Source: Candidatus Thiodiazotropha endoloripes (lineage in GTDB: Bacteria; Pseudomonadota; Gammaproteobacteria; Chromatiales; Chromatiaceae). From it: a stretch of DNA of 64,000 bases. Below, in pieces: positions 49,995-58,024 of this stretch. Position 1 is the first letter of the stretch. Each line of letters begins with the position of its first letter. The notes under the pieces are model-generated. The model saw only the letters and a list, made by a program, of their open reading frames with translations, was not told the DNA's origin and ran no database searches. The stretch lies in contig NZ_LVJW01000003.1 of NCBI RefSeq assembly GCF_001708965.1, positions 1,364,001-1,428,000 of the forward strand, given 5' to 3'. The position numbers and the translations under genes are program-made.

Positions 49995-50031
49995 GTTCTC
50001 CACTGGACCATATGAGTTTTCAGTGGAGAAC
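49995..50031 (+). promoter_or_regulatory. Perfect inverted repeat covering the alpA ribosome binding site
   Basis: GTTCTCCACTG at 49995-50005 and CAGTGGAGAAC at 50021-50031 are exact reverse complements with a 15-base spacer. The right arm contains the GGAG that serves the start codon at 50037, so the site could be an operator for a dimeric regulator or an RNA hairpin that masks the RBS. Confidence 0.6.
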
Positions 50032-50036
50032 GACAA

Positions 50037-50312
50037 ATGCAGCAATCTAAAGATCTGGCCACCCTTCCAGAAGACGCCCTAATCAGAATCAAGGATGTAC
50101 TGAGACTGTATCCAATCAGTAAATCCGGTTGGTTCAAAGGCATTCAAGACGGCAAATACCCCAAACCTATAAAGCTAGGAGGAAGAGTCAGTGCTTGGCG
50201 CGTTGGCGATATCCTGAATCTTGTTCGCAACATTTCTGGAGAAAAAGAGAATAATAATCAGGGAAAGCGAACTATAAAGGATCAAAATACCAGCACAGAT
50301 CAAGCAGCTTAA
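50037..50312 (+). CDS. AlpA-family phage regulator
   Basis: A 91-residue small DNA-binding protein with the MerR-like helix-turn-helix of AlpA/prophage excisionase-type regulators: LIRIKDVLRLYPISKSGWFKGIQDGKYPKPIKLGGRVSAWRVGDILNLV. In P4-like elements AlpA-type proteins activate integrase/excision functions. The C-terminus is a polar disordered tail. The start is fixed by GTGGAG, which lies in the inverted repeat described at 49995-50031. The next gene starts 12 bases after its stop. Confidence 0.88.
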   Translation: MQQSKDLATLPEDALIRIKDVLRLYPISKSGWFKGIQDGKYPKPIKLGGRVSAWRVGDILNLVRNISGEKENNNQGKRTIKDQNTSTDQAA

Positions 50313-50324
50313 GGGGTAATTCTA

Positions 50325-50579
50325 ATGAGTAAGAGGAATACCCCTCCCGGCGTGGGCAGCGCCGGGGTATCTGGGGCAAGTGAGCGCATTAATCTCAAAG
50401 AGAAATATAGCACAACTCCCATCCCAGAAGCCAAAACTACCTTTTGTCATTGCATTGTTTGCGGTAGCAGGTTCACCCCTACCAGAGTTAATCATTCTCT
50501 TTGTAGACAATGCTGGTCATATCACCAGGTTGGTCGGGCAATCGAATCGATCCGGTACCTCATGCGTGAGGTGTCATGA
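50325..50579 (+). CDS. Small zinc-ribbon-like island protein
   Basis: An 84-residue protein. Residues 40-62 hold CHCIVCGSRF and LCRQCW, two C-x2-C knuckles about 15 residues apart that suggest a zinc ribbon. The N-terminal third is Gly/Ser/Pro-rich and unstructured. It is packed between alpA and the 57-codon gene, ending in TGATG overlap with the latter (TGA within ATGATG), so translation is coupled. Function unknown; possibly a cofactor of the replication protein further down. Confidence 0.65.
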   Translation: MSKRNTPPGVGSAGVSGASERINLKEKYSTTPIPEAKTTFCHCIVCGSRFTPTRVNHSLCRQCWSYHQVGRAIESIRYLMREVS

Positions 50580-50752
50580 TGTACAGCATGTTTTTTGTAC
50601 TTATTAACAGTGAATCAGGTTCTTTTGATTTTTGTGCATCACTAGAGATAGATCGGCTCGTTTTAGAAAACGAACGACTCAAGGCTGAGAATCATGATTT
50701 AAAACTGGCCGCCATTGGTTTGAAACAAGAATTCAATGGTGGATCTCGATGA
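50579..50752 (+). CDS. 57-residue coiled-coil protein
   Basis: A short gene whose start overlaps the previous stop and whose stop TGA overlaps the start of the primase gene (ATGA), which strongly supports translation. Product: MYSMFFVLINSES, then a heptad-like helix SLEIDRLVLENERLKAENHDL with Leu at regular spacing, a short leucine-zipper-like dimerisation segment. No DNA-binding motif is evident. Function unknown. Confidence 0.6.
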   Translation: MYSMFFVLINSESGSFDFCASLEIDRLVLENERLKAENHDLKLAAIGLKQEFNGGSR

Positions 50753-52800
50753 GTGACTATCTCAATCAATTTGAATCAGCTATGAGAGAAACTGGTATTG
50801 AACCGCCAGAGAATCTCATTGCTGATGGTGAACTTCATCGATTTTCGTCTAATGGCAGACCTTCTGATTCGGCTGGATACTACATATTACACGGTGATGG
50901 TATTCCTGCCGGTCACTTTGGTTGTTGGCGAACAGGCATTTCCCAAGATTGGCGAGCTGATACCGGACAAGCGTTTAGCCCTGAGGAAAAGCGGGAGTAT
51001 GCCCAACGGATGGAGAGAATTCGAGAGAAGAGAGCGGCTGAAGATCAAAAACGTAAGGCCCAAGCTAGGCAGAATGCTGAAGAGAAATGGACGAATGCAA
51101 AGCCCGAAACCGGGGCTCATAAGTACCTGTTAAATAAAGGTGTATCTGGTCACGGTCTGAGGTCGGATGGATATAATTTGCTGGTACCAATGCGTGATGC
51201 AAAAGGTACTCTCCATTCAATTCAGACTATCGATCCCAATGGCAGCAAGAAATTCCTATCTGGTGGTCGAGTAAAAGGTTGTTACTACCCGATCGGAAAA
51301 CCAAACGGTGCATTGTGTATAGCCGAGGGTTTCGCTACTGGGGCAAGCATTCATGAGACGACAGGGAAAGCGGTAGCAGTCGCCTTCAACAGCGGCAATT
51401 TGAAACCTGTGGCAGAGGCTCTCAGAAAGAAACTGCCCAACATTAAATTGATTCTATGCGCTGATGATGATGTAAACACCGAAGGGAATCCCGGGATCAC
51501 AAAAGCAACTGAAGCCGCCAAAGCGGTTGGCGGTGTTGTCGTTGTACCTGATTTCGGTGAGAACCGGCCTGAGTGTGCGACAGACTTCAACGATCTTCAC
51601 CAGCATAGAGGCTTAGAGGCGGTTAAGGCCTCGTTTAAGACCACGAGATCGATTGATGATGTAAAGGTAAAGGATACTGAGAATAGCCTCTCTGTGAAGC
51701 TGATTCAGGGCGACAGCCTTACACCTGAGCCCATTCAGTGGCTTTGGGATGGGTGGTTGGCTGCAGGGAAAATGCACATCGTAGCGGGAGTGCCTGGAAC
51801 AGGAAAGACAACCCTATGCCTCGCTCTTGCGGCATCGATCACCATAGGCGGTAGATGGCCAGATGGCACCAAAGCAGAAAAGGGGCATGTCTTGATCTGG
51901 TCTGGGGAAGACGACCCGCAAGATACCCTGATTCCACGATTACACGCATGTGGTGCTGATCTTAGCCGGATTCATTTCGTAACCTCTGTTCATAAGGAAG
52001 GCGACAGCCGTCCATTTGACCCTGCTCACGACGTACCGCATCTCAGAAAGCAGCTTGAGGCGATGAGAGTTCCGATCAAGTTGATGATTGTTGACCCCAT
52101 CGTATCGGCTACCTCAGGTGACAGCCACAAGAACGCGGAGACTCGGCGATCTCTCCAGCCATTAGTCGATCTGGCTCAATCAATCCGGTGTGCTCTTATC
52201 GGAATCACACATTTCACAAAAGGAACTGCAGGTAGAGATCCGCTCGATCGGGTTACGGGTTCACTGGCCTTTGGGGCATTAGCTCGATTGGTCATGGTGG
52301 CTGCAAAGAACCCGGAAGATGAAAAGCGGGTATTTATGCGAGCGAAATCCAATATCGGGGCAGATCATGGAGGATTCTATTATGACCTGGAGCAAGTGGA
52401 GTTACCCAATTTCCCCGGTGTCAGTACCAGCCAGTTGCTTTGGGGTGAAGCCATTGATGGCACTGCAAGGGAGATGCTTGCCGAAACAGAAACGACTGAC
52501 GATTCAGAACATAAATCAGCCATGAATGATGCCATCGAATTCTTGACCACCTTACTCAAGGACGGGCCAGTTCAATCGAAGCAGATTCGAAAAGATGTTG
52601 ACCAGGCGGGACACTCATGGGCAACCGTCAAAAGGGCAAAAAAACTACTCGGAATTGAGGCCAACAAGGATGGGATGAATGGTAAGTGGTCATGGTCATT
52701 ACCTCCGAAGGGGCTCAAAAACCCTGAAGGGTCTCACACAAATAGTATGAGAGCCTTCGAGAAAAATGAGCCCCTTCGGGAGAATTCGGAGAGTTTTTAG
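50749..52800 (+). CDS. Toprim primase fused to RepA-type AAA ATPase
   Basis: The 683-residue replication protein of the island. N-terminal zinc-less region (1-110) with a basic coiled stretch, then a Toprim domain (about 185-290: LCIAEGFATGASIHE with the catalytic Glu, LILCADDDVNTEGN with the DxD) and a RecA/RepA-like ATPase (about 330-580: Walker A GVPGTGKTT at 346, ILIWSGEDDPQDT, Walker B LMIVDPIVS, GITHFTKG). C-terminal region resembles a winged helix (SKQIRKDVDQAGHSWATVKRAKKLL). Such proteins prime and unwind DNA at the element's origin, as in P4 alpha and plasmid RepA relatives. The start overlaps the preceding stop. Confidence 0.88.
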   Translation: MSDYLNQFESAMRETGIEPPENLIADGELHRFSSNGRPSDSAGYYILHGDGIPAGHFGCWRTGISQDWRADTGQAFSPEEKREYAQRMERIREKRAAEDQKRKAQARQNAEEKWTNAKPETGAHKYLLNKGVSGHGLRSDGYNLLVPMRDAKGTLHSIQTIDPNGSKKFLSGGRVKGCYYPIGKPNGALCIAEGFATGASIHETTGKAVAVAFNSGNLKPVAEALRKKLPNIKLILCADDDVNTEGNPGITKATEAAKAVGGVVVVPDFGENRPECATDFNDLHQHRGLEAVKASFKTTRSIDDVKVKDTENSLSVKLIQGDSLTPEPIQWLWDGWLAAGKMHIVAGVPGTGKTTLCLALAASITIGGRWPDGTKAEKGHVLIWSGEDDPQDTLIPRLHACGADLSRIHFVTSVHKEGDSRPFDPAHDVPHLRKQLEAMRVPIKLMIVDPIVSATSGDSHKNAETRRSLQPLVDLAQSIRCALIGITHFTKGTAGRDPLDRVTGSLAFGALARLVMVAAKNPEDEKRVFMRAKSNIGADHGGFYYDLEQVELPNFPGVSTSQLLWGEAIDGTAREMLAETETTDDSEHKSAMNDAIEFLTTLLKDGPVQSKQIRKDVDQAGHSWATVKRAKKLLGIEANKDGMNGKWSWSLPPKGLKNPEGSHTNSMRAFEKNEPLRENSESF

Positions 52801-52802
52801 TG

Positions 52803-53138
52803 ATGAGTGATAGGCAAGTAAATGAGGTTATTACGCAGCTCGCCGGACTAGGAATCACCCTGGAAATCGACGGTGAATCGATCTGGGCGACCCCGAAATC
52901 TGCAATCACAGACGATGCCCGTCAGCTTATCCGTCACCACAAATCTGCTCTAATCGGTGTGCTGAGAGCAGGGAATGAAATCCGGATTTTAGCCAATGCC
53001 TTCTACAACCACTTATCTGGTGAAGCCAAACGAACCAATTGTTGCTACGCGAGAGCAGGGCGGTATTGCACAGAAGGCCAACGACTGAAGGATGCTTACT
53101 ATCTGGCGGTCATGCAGAGCAATTCCCATATACATTGA
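52803..53138 (+). CDS. Small protein with TubC-docking-like domain
   Basis: The 111-residue product starts MSDRQVNEVITQLAGLGITLEIDGESIWATPKSAITDDARQLIRHHKSALIGVLR, the pattern of the TubC N-terminal docking domain that is frequent in small proteins of integrative elements. The C-terminal half has NCCYARAGRYCTEGQRLKDAYYLAV with three cysteines. It follows the primase gene directly (two bases after its stop). It may mediate protein contacts; its target is unknown. Confidence 0.72.
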   Translation: MSDRQVNEVITQLAGLGITLEIDGESIWATPKSAITDDARQLIRHHKSALIGVLRAGNEIRILANAFYNHLSGEAKRTNCCYARAGRYCTEGQRLKDAYYLAVMQSNSHIH

Positions 53139-53162
53139 TATCGAATATTTGGAGTTATTGAA

Positions 53163-53753
53163 ATGACACAAAAAGAGTATGTATCTCAAGTAGATGAAAG
53201 TAGAGGTCTGGTTCAGCAACCTAGCGCATTCGATCAGCTTAAACCGCAACAGCAGCAGTTTGTTCTTGAGCTTCTGAAACACAATTTCAACGCCACAAAA
53301 GCAGCGATTGAGGCCGGGTACAGTGAGAAATCAGCCAGATCACAAGCATCTCAGCTATTAACAAAACTAAACATTCAGGCGGCAATCTCAGAGCAGGTCA
53401 AGGCACAGCAGGAACGGATCATGGTTGATGCAGATTACCTCCTGGAGGTGCTCAGAGATGATGTTGAAGCAGATTTAGCCGATCTTTTTAAGGAAAACGG
53501 CAACCTGAAACCCGTGAAGGAATGGCCACCTGTTTTCCGCCGTGGATTAGTCGCAAGCCTGAAGGTAGAGGCGATTCAAGTTCGAGACAATAACGAACAA
53601 AGCGAAATCGTACAGGTAAAAGAGGTCAGGCTCGCTGATCGAACCAAGCTGAAAGAACTTCTAGGAAAACACAGGGCTGTCCAGGCATTTGATAAGGAGA
53701 AGGATGGTAATGAGATTCACATTCATATCGAGGGCAAGGATGCACTTCTCTGA
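53163..53753 (+). CDS. Phage terminase small subunit
   Basis: The 196-residue protein has the TerS DNA-binding domain FVLELLKHNFNATKAAIEAGYSEKSARSQASQLLTKLNIQAAI, then a helical oligomerisation region (RIMVDADYLLEVLRDDVEADLADLF) and a C-terminal tail. TerS recognises the packaging site and hands DNA to the large subunit. No TerL, portal or capsid genes are in the window, so in this island it could redirect a helper phage's packaging motor, as known for SaPI-type satellites; that is an inference. Confidence 0.88.
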   Translation: MTQKEYVSQVDESRGLVQQPSAFDQLKPQQQQFVLELLKHNFNATKAAIEAGYSEKSARSQASQLLTKLNIQAAISEQVKAQQERIMVDADYLLEVLRDDVEADLADLFKENGNLKPVKEWPPVFRRGLVASLKVEAIQVRDNNEQSEIVQVKEVRLADRTKLKELLGKHRAVQAFDKEKDGNEIHIHIEGKDALL

Positions 53754-53803
53754 TCATATTTCCCTTTTATACCGTTTATAGAATCACATAGGAGATGGTA
53801 TCC

Positions 53804-56800
53804 ATGAGTTTTGCTGACTGTATTCGTAATTCTGATATTGGTGTTGATGAGCAGGACATAACTGCTATTCAGGCGCTGATTGACTCTGGAATGGGTGAGA
53901 AAGAGGCTGTTGTGACCCACCTGAATAGCTTGAAAGAAGGTCAGGGCCTAGGTCAGGTAGATAAGGCATTTAAGCAGTCTGGAGAAGATGGAGGTCTGAA
54001 GAATAATGCCTTGGAGGGTGGAACAATCGCTTTCACTGATGTGCAAAGCATCATAAAACTCACTGAGCATTCCAATCTTTCAACCTTTCTTCACGAAGCC
54101 GGGCATCTGTTTTTGGAAACTGAAGCGAAAATGTCCAAAATCTATGGGGCACCAGATGACCAACAGGCTCTATTCAACTGGTTAGAGATTGAATCTTTCG
54201 ATCAGATTGAAAAACAGCATCACGAGAAATTTGCCAGGGGTTTTGAGGCCTATCTGAGAGAAGGTAAGGCTCCCTCGATTAAGCTCAGTGAGGCTTTTGC
54301 TACTTTCCGTCGGTGGTTAATCAGTATTTACCAGAGTATCAAATCCATTGATGTCGAACTCAATGACGACATACGTCAGTACATGGATCGACTATTGGCC
54401 ACTGAGGAGGAAATAGAACGGGCCTATGCCAATCCCGCCTATGACCAGTTCTTCCGTTCGAAAGAACAGGCTGGAATGAGTGATAAGGAATGGGAGGCCT
54501 ATCAAAAACGTCAGGCCAAGGCCAGGGATAAAGCGACTCAAACCCTCGATGAGAAGCTTCTAACTGAGCTTACAAAGCGAAGATCGAAGGAGTGGGCAAC
54601 GGAAAAGGCCCCGATCATTGAAGAGGAGAAAGAGAGACTTTCAAAAGAGCCTATCTATCAACTCATGGAGAACCTGAAGAAATCACCGATGGACTACGAT
54701 CTTGTGAAAGATATCATGAACGGAGTTCCTGCAGGGCTCCTCAAGAAATCAAAAAAGGGTGGTGTCAATCCGGATGAGTACGCCCAGGCCTATGGATTCG
54801 CCACGACAAAGGCAATGCTGGAAACGATCCTGTCCACACCCTCGCTGCATCAGGCCGCCGACACAGCAGCAGAATTGCGGATGATTGGTAAATATGGCGA
54901 TATTCTGAATGATGGCTCAATCGAGGAGGAGATCCGCCAGGCGGTCCATAATGAGGAGCAGGCCAAGCTTCTACTAGATGAGATCAAGGCCTTAAACAAG
55001 AAATCACCTGCAAAACGCCAGATTGATCGGGATTATCTGAAAGCCCACGTTCGTCAAATCGTTTCTCAGATGACCGTACAGGAATTAAAACCAGGGAAAT
55101 ACTACTACGCTGAGATTCGAGCTGCTAAGAAGGCTGTGACCGCTACAGATCCTCAGGATCAACTGGATGCCAAAGTCCAGCAGATCATTAATCACTATCT
55201 GTATAAGGAAGTGTCTGAGACGAAGGCTAAAGCTGAGCGGATCAGAAAACACCTACGGACCATCCAGACCAAGAAATATGATCCCAAACAGGTCCACAAG
55301 GATTACATCCATTATTTGAAACTACTGGTATCAGCCTATGATTTTCAAAGATCACACGGGGAAGAGCAGGATGCCATCAGAAAGCTTAGGGAGCTGGCGA
55401 ATTGGGCTAAAAACCAATTCGATCAGGAACAGGGTATTAGCGTTTCTCTCTACGATCAGAACCTGATCAAGATCCTGGATGCGGACAGTAAAGGCATACT
55501 GGGGAGTGTCAGCCTCCGGGAGTGGTCTGAAATGACCATCGAGGAACTGGAGGGTATCGACACCATGGCCAGGCACTTGCGCTATGTTGGTCGAAAAATG
55601 GCTGAGGAAGCGAGAGGTGAGTTTTCGCTGAAAGCGGATGCTGCAGGTGAATCAATACGACAAAACGCCGTCAAAGGGCCGAAACAGGGGGAGAGTGGCA
55701 CCATAAAAGGAAAGGCCAAAAAGGCGGCCTACGAGTATGGCGCGAATGTCTTGCTTCATGCAGATTCTGTCTTAAGGAGGCTGGATGGGTACAAAGATGG
55801 GCTGATGTATCAGTTGATTAAGCGCCCCATAGACGACGCTATCACACAGAATCTCATGCCTGCTGAGGAAAAGGCCGGTGAAGAAATGGATGAGATCTAT
55901 CACCGCTACTACAAGGACAGTGAAATGCGGAAAATGAACAAGAAAGATGATCTTGAAGGGATTCCTCTTTCAAAGTGGGAGCGGATCTCACTGGTGTTGA
56001 ATTACGGCAATGAATCCAGCCGAGAGGCCGTTCACGACAGCCTCATCGATGGTGCAAAACCCTACTCAGAAGCCCTGATGGCTAAGGTCATCGACTCACT
56101 GGATAAAAAGGATATGGATTTCATCCAGGCCGTCTGGGACAACATTGAGCAATATAAGCCTGCGCTATTTGCTCTAGAACGGAGGCAAAATGGTGTAGCT
56201 CCTCCTTCAGTAGAGCCTATGCCCTTACTGACCAAGCACGGAATCTATAAGGGTGGCTACTACCCCTTGATGTACGATCGCAAGGCCTCGCTGAAGATAC
56301 AGGAAAGCGAATACAATGAGATGTCCAAGGCTATGACTAGCGGGCGGTCAGCGCATGCTCATACCAAGGATGGCATGACAAAGGAGCGTGTGGGCTCTGG
56401 AGGTAATCCTGTCCGCCTGGATATGATGGTCTGGCATCAGCATGTTCATGATGTTCTGAGGAGAATTCACCTCACTGAGGCGGTCAATCAGGCCCAATCC
56501 ATCATTGCCAGTAGTGCTGTAAGAAATGCAGCTGTAGAGACCGGCAATCAAGAGCTGATTACGGCTCTGGATGTCTGGATCAAGGACACGGCAGCCGGTG
56601 AGTTGATGCCTGGTGATATCCTTTCCAGGGTTTTGCGTGGCATCCGTTCTGGTTTCTCAGTATCAGTTATCGCCTGGAACGTCGGCACTATATTGATGCA
56701 GCCACTAGGCCTGCTGCAGACCATGCCAGTAATCGGGTACCGAAACACCCTTAAGGGATTGATGGCACTATCTGGTCATCCAGTGAAGGTGATTAAGGAA

Positions 56801-57661
56801 GTACAGGCACTATCCCCATTCATGCAGAATCGAGGGAAGACCTTCAATAAGGATATTCACGATACCCTCAGGACACTGCACGGAGATCCCAACAAGCCCT
56901 CCTTTATCCCGCCTGTGGTCAGAAAGTCCTACTTTGCGGGTATTGTCTATGTTCAGCGGTATGTCGATACCATTACCTGGTTGGGGGCATATGAAGCTGC
57001 GAAACAGGATACGGATAATCAAGCGGATTTGATAAACGCAGCCGACCGAGCTGTGGCTCGATCTCAGGCCTCTGGGGTGTGGTCCGATCGAACCCCGATC
57101 GAGCGGGGTAGTCTCAGTCCAACCATACGACAGGCTGAATTTGTGAAGATCTGGACAGCACTAGGCTCCTATTTCTTTGCAAAGGGTAATGTGGCCATGG
57201 AGTTGTTTGGGAAAACGGATTTCAGGAATCCTACTGAAATAGCCCGGTATGTTACTGACATGATGCTGCTCTTTGCTGTAGAAGCGATCTTGGTAGGTCT
57301 CATGCGTGGTGCATGGCCCGATGGGGATGACGACGAATCACCGGCTGCCTATGTGGGTAAAGAGGTAGGTCTCTCAGTACTTGGTGCCTTCCCTTTAATC
57401 CGGGAGATAGGTAGTGAAATTAATGGATTTAGAGGGGGATCGACAGCCGCTTCGTTTTATGAGGCAATTGGTAGTGCAGCCACACTGATCGGGCAGGGTG
57501 AGTTAGATGTTGCATTGATAAAATCTATCAATAAGCTTGGAGGAATAGCCTTTAAGTATCCATCGAGTGCCACCAACAGAGCGTTCGACTCACTGGTGAA
57601 AGATATCGAGGGAGAAGATGTAGAGTTGATTGATTACCTCATGTATCGGGAGAAAGATTGA
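53804..57661 (+). CDS. Giant phage-type polyvalent protein with zincin motif
   Basis: Start 53804 is chosen because AGGAG lies nine bases upstream, while the ATG at 53795 abuts it. The 1285-residue protein has an N-terminal HEAGH zinc motif (STFLHEAGHLFLE, residues 97-101) in a putative metallopeptidase region, long charged helices (about 200-720), and a C-terminal part with several amphipathic or hydrophobic stretches (GFSVSVIAWNVGTILMQPLG, MMLLFAVEAILVGLMRG, GSAATLIGQGELDVAL). Such composition is typical of large polyvalent or virion-internal proteins packaged and injected with phage or plasmid DNA. I do not recognise a named family with certainty. It is the longest gene of the island and ends it. 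Confidence 0.8.
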   Translation: MSFADCIRNSDIGVDEQDITAIQALIDSGMGEKEAVVTHLNSLKEGQGLGQVDKAFKQSGEDGGLKNNALEGGTIAFTDVQSIIKLTEHSNLSTFLHEAGHLFLETEAKMSKIYGAPDDQQALFNWLEIESFDQIEKQHHEKFARGFEAYLREGKAPSIKLSEAFATFRRWLISIYQSIKSIDVELNDDIRQYMDRLLATEEEIERAYANPAYDQFFRSKEQAGMSDKEWEAYQKRQAKARDKATQTLDEKLLTELTKRRSKEWATEKAPIIEEEKERLSKEPIYQLMENLKKSPMDYDLVKDIMNGVPAGLLKKSKKGGVNPDEYAQAYGFATTKAMLETILSTPSLHQAADTAAELRMIGKYGDILNDGSIEEEIRQAVHNEEQAKLLLDEIKALNKKSPAKRQIDRDYLKAHVRQIVSQMTVQELKPGKYYYAEIRAAKKAVTATDPQDQLDAKVQQIINHYLYKEVSETKAKAERIRKHLRTIQTKKYDPKQVHKDYIHYLKLLVSAYDFQRSHGEEQDAIRKLRELANWAKNQFDQEQGISVSLYDQNLIKILDADSKGILGSVSLREWSEMTIEELEGIDTMARHLRYVGRKMAEEARGEFSLKADAAGESIRQNAVKGPKQGESGTIKGKAKKAAYEYGANVLLHADSVLRRLDGYKDGLMYQLIKRPIDDAITQNLMPAEEKAGEEMDEIYHRYYKDSEMRKMNKKDDLEGIPLSKWERISLVLNYGNESSREAVHDSLIDGAKPYSEALMAKVIDSLDKKDMDFIQAVWDNIEQYKPALFALERRQNGVAPPSVEPMPLLTKHGIYKGGYYPLMYDRKASLKIQESEYNEMSKAMTSGRSAHAHTKDGMTKERVGSGGNPVRLDMMVWHQHVHDVLRRIHLTEAVNQAQSIIASSAVRNAAVETGNQELITALDVWIKDTAAGELMPGDILSRVLRGIRSGFSVSVIAWNVGTILMQPLGLLQTMPVIGYRNTLKGLMALSGHPVKVIKEVQALSPFMQNRGKTFNKDIHDTLRTLHGDPNKPSFIPPVVRKSYFAGIVYVQRYVDTITWLGAYEAAKQDTDNQADLINAADRAVARSQASGVWSDRTPIERGSLSPTIRQAEFVKIWTALGSYFFAKGNVAMELFGKTDFRNPTEIARYVTDMMLLFAVEAILVGLMRGAWPDGDDDESPAAYVGKEVGLSVLGAFPLIREIGSEINGFRGGSTAASFYEAIGSAATLIGQGELDVALIKSINKLGGIAFKYPSSATNRAFDSLVKDIEGEDVELIDYLMYREKD

Positions 57662-58024
57662 GTATGTCTAAGTGCAGAATTGGTCTTAAGCACTGAATTT
57701 TCAAATGCATGTTCGATGTTTTAAGGCCAATGGGTACATTACTTGTTACAAAAGAGCGGTCCTCTTCAGCTGTGTTTTATTCTTTTGTTTGATCTACGTC
57801 AGTGAAGGGGATGATCTGACAAATTATAGTTTCTTCAATAAATCAACTTTTACAGGAATAACAAACAAGACAATGAACAGGGATGTCTAGTAAAATTCGA
57901 TCCTCCTTTCTAGATTACTCCACATCTACTTTTTAATTTTCTTGTTTTTTAATGGATTGCTTGAGACGTACCGATGTGACCAAAAGCAATCACTAGGAAA
58001 TTATTACGCTTAAGGAACTGATAG
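57662..58024. other. AT-rich spacer between island module and RHS genes
   Basis: 363 bases. A 61-codon frame at 57705-57890 is not convincing. No copy of the tRNA-Lys 3' end was seen here. Confidence 0.4.

Noticed and set aside
57705-57890. 61-codon plus-strand frame in an AT-rich spacer
   Set aside because: No RBS and no recognisable pattern; expected by chance in such DNA.
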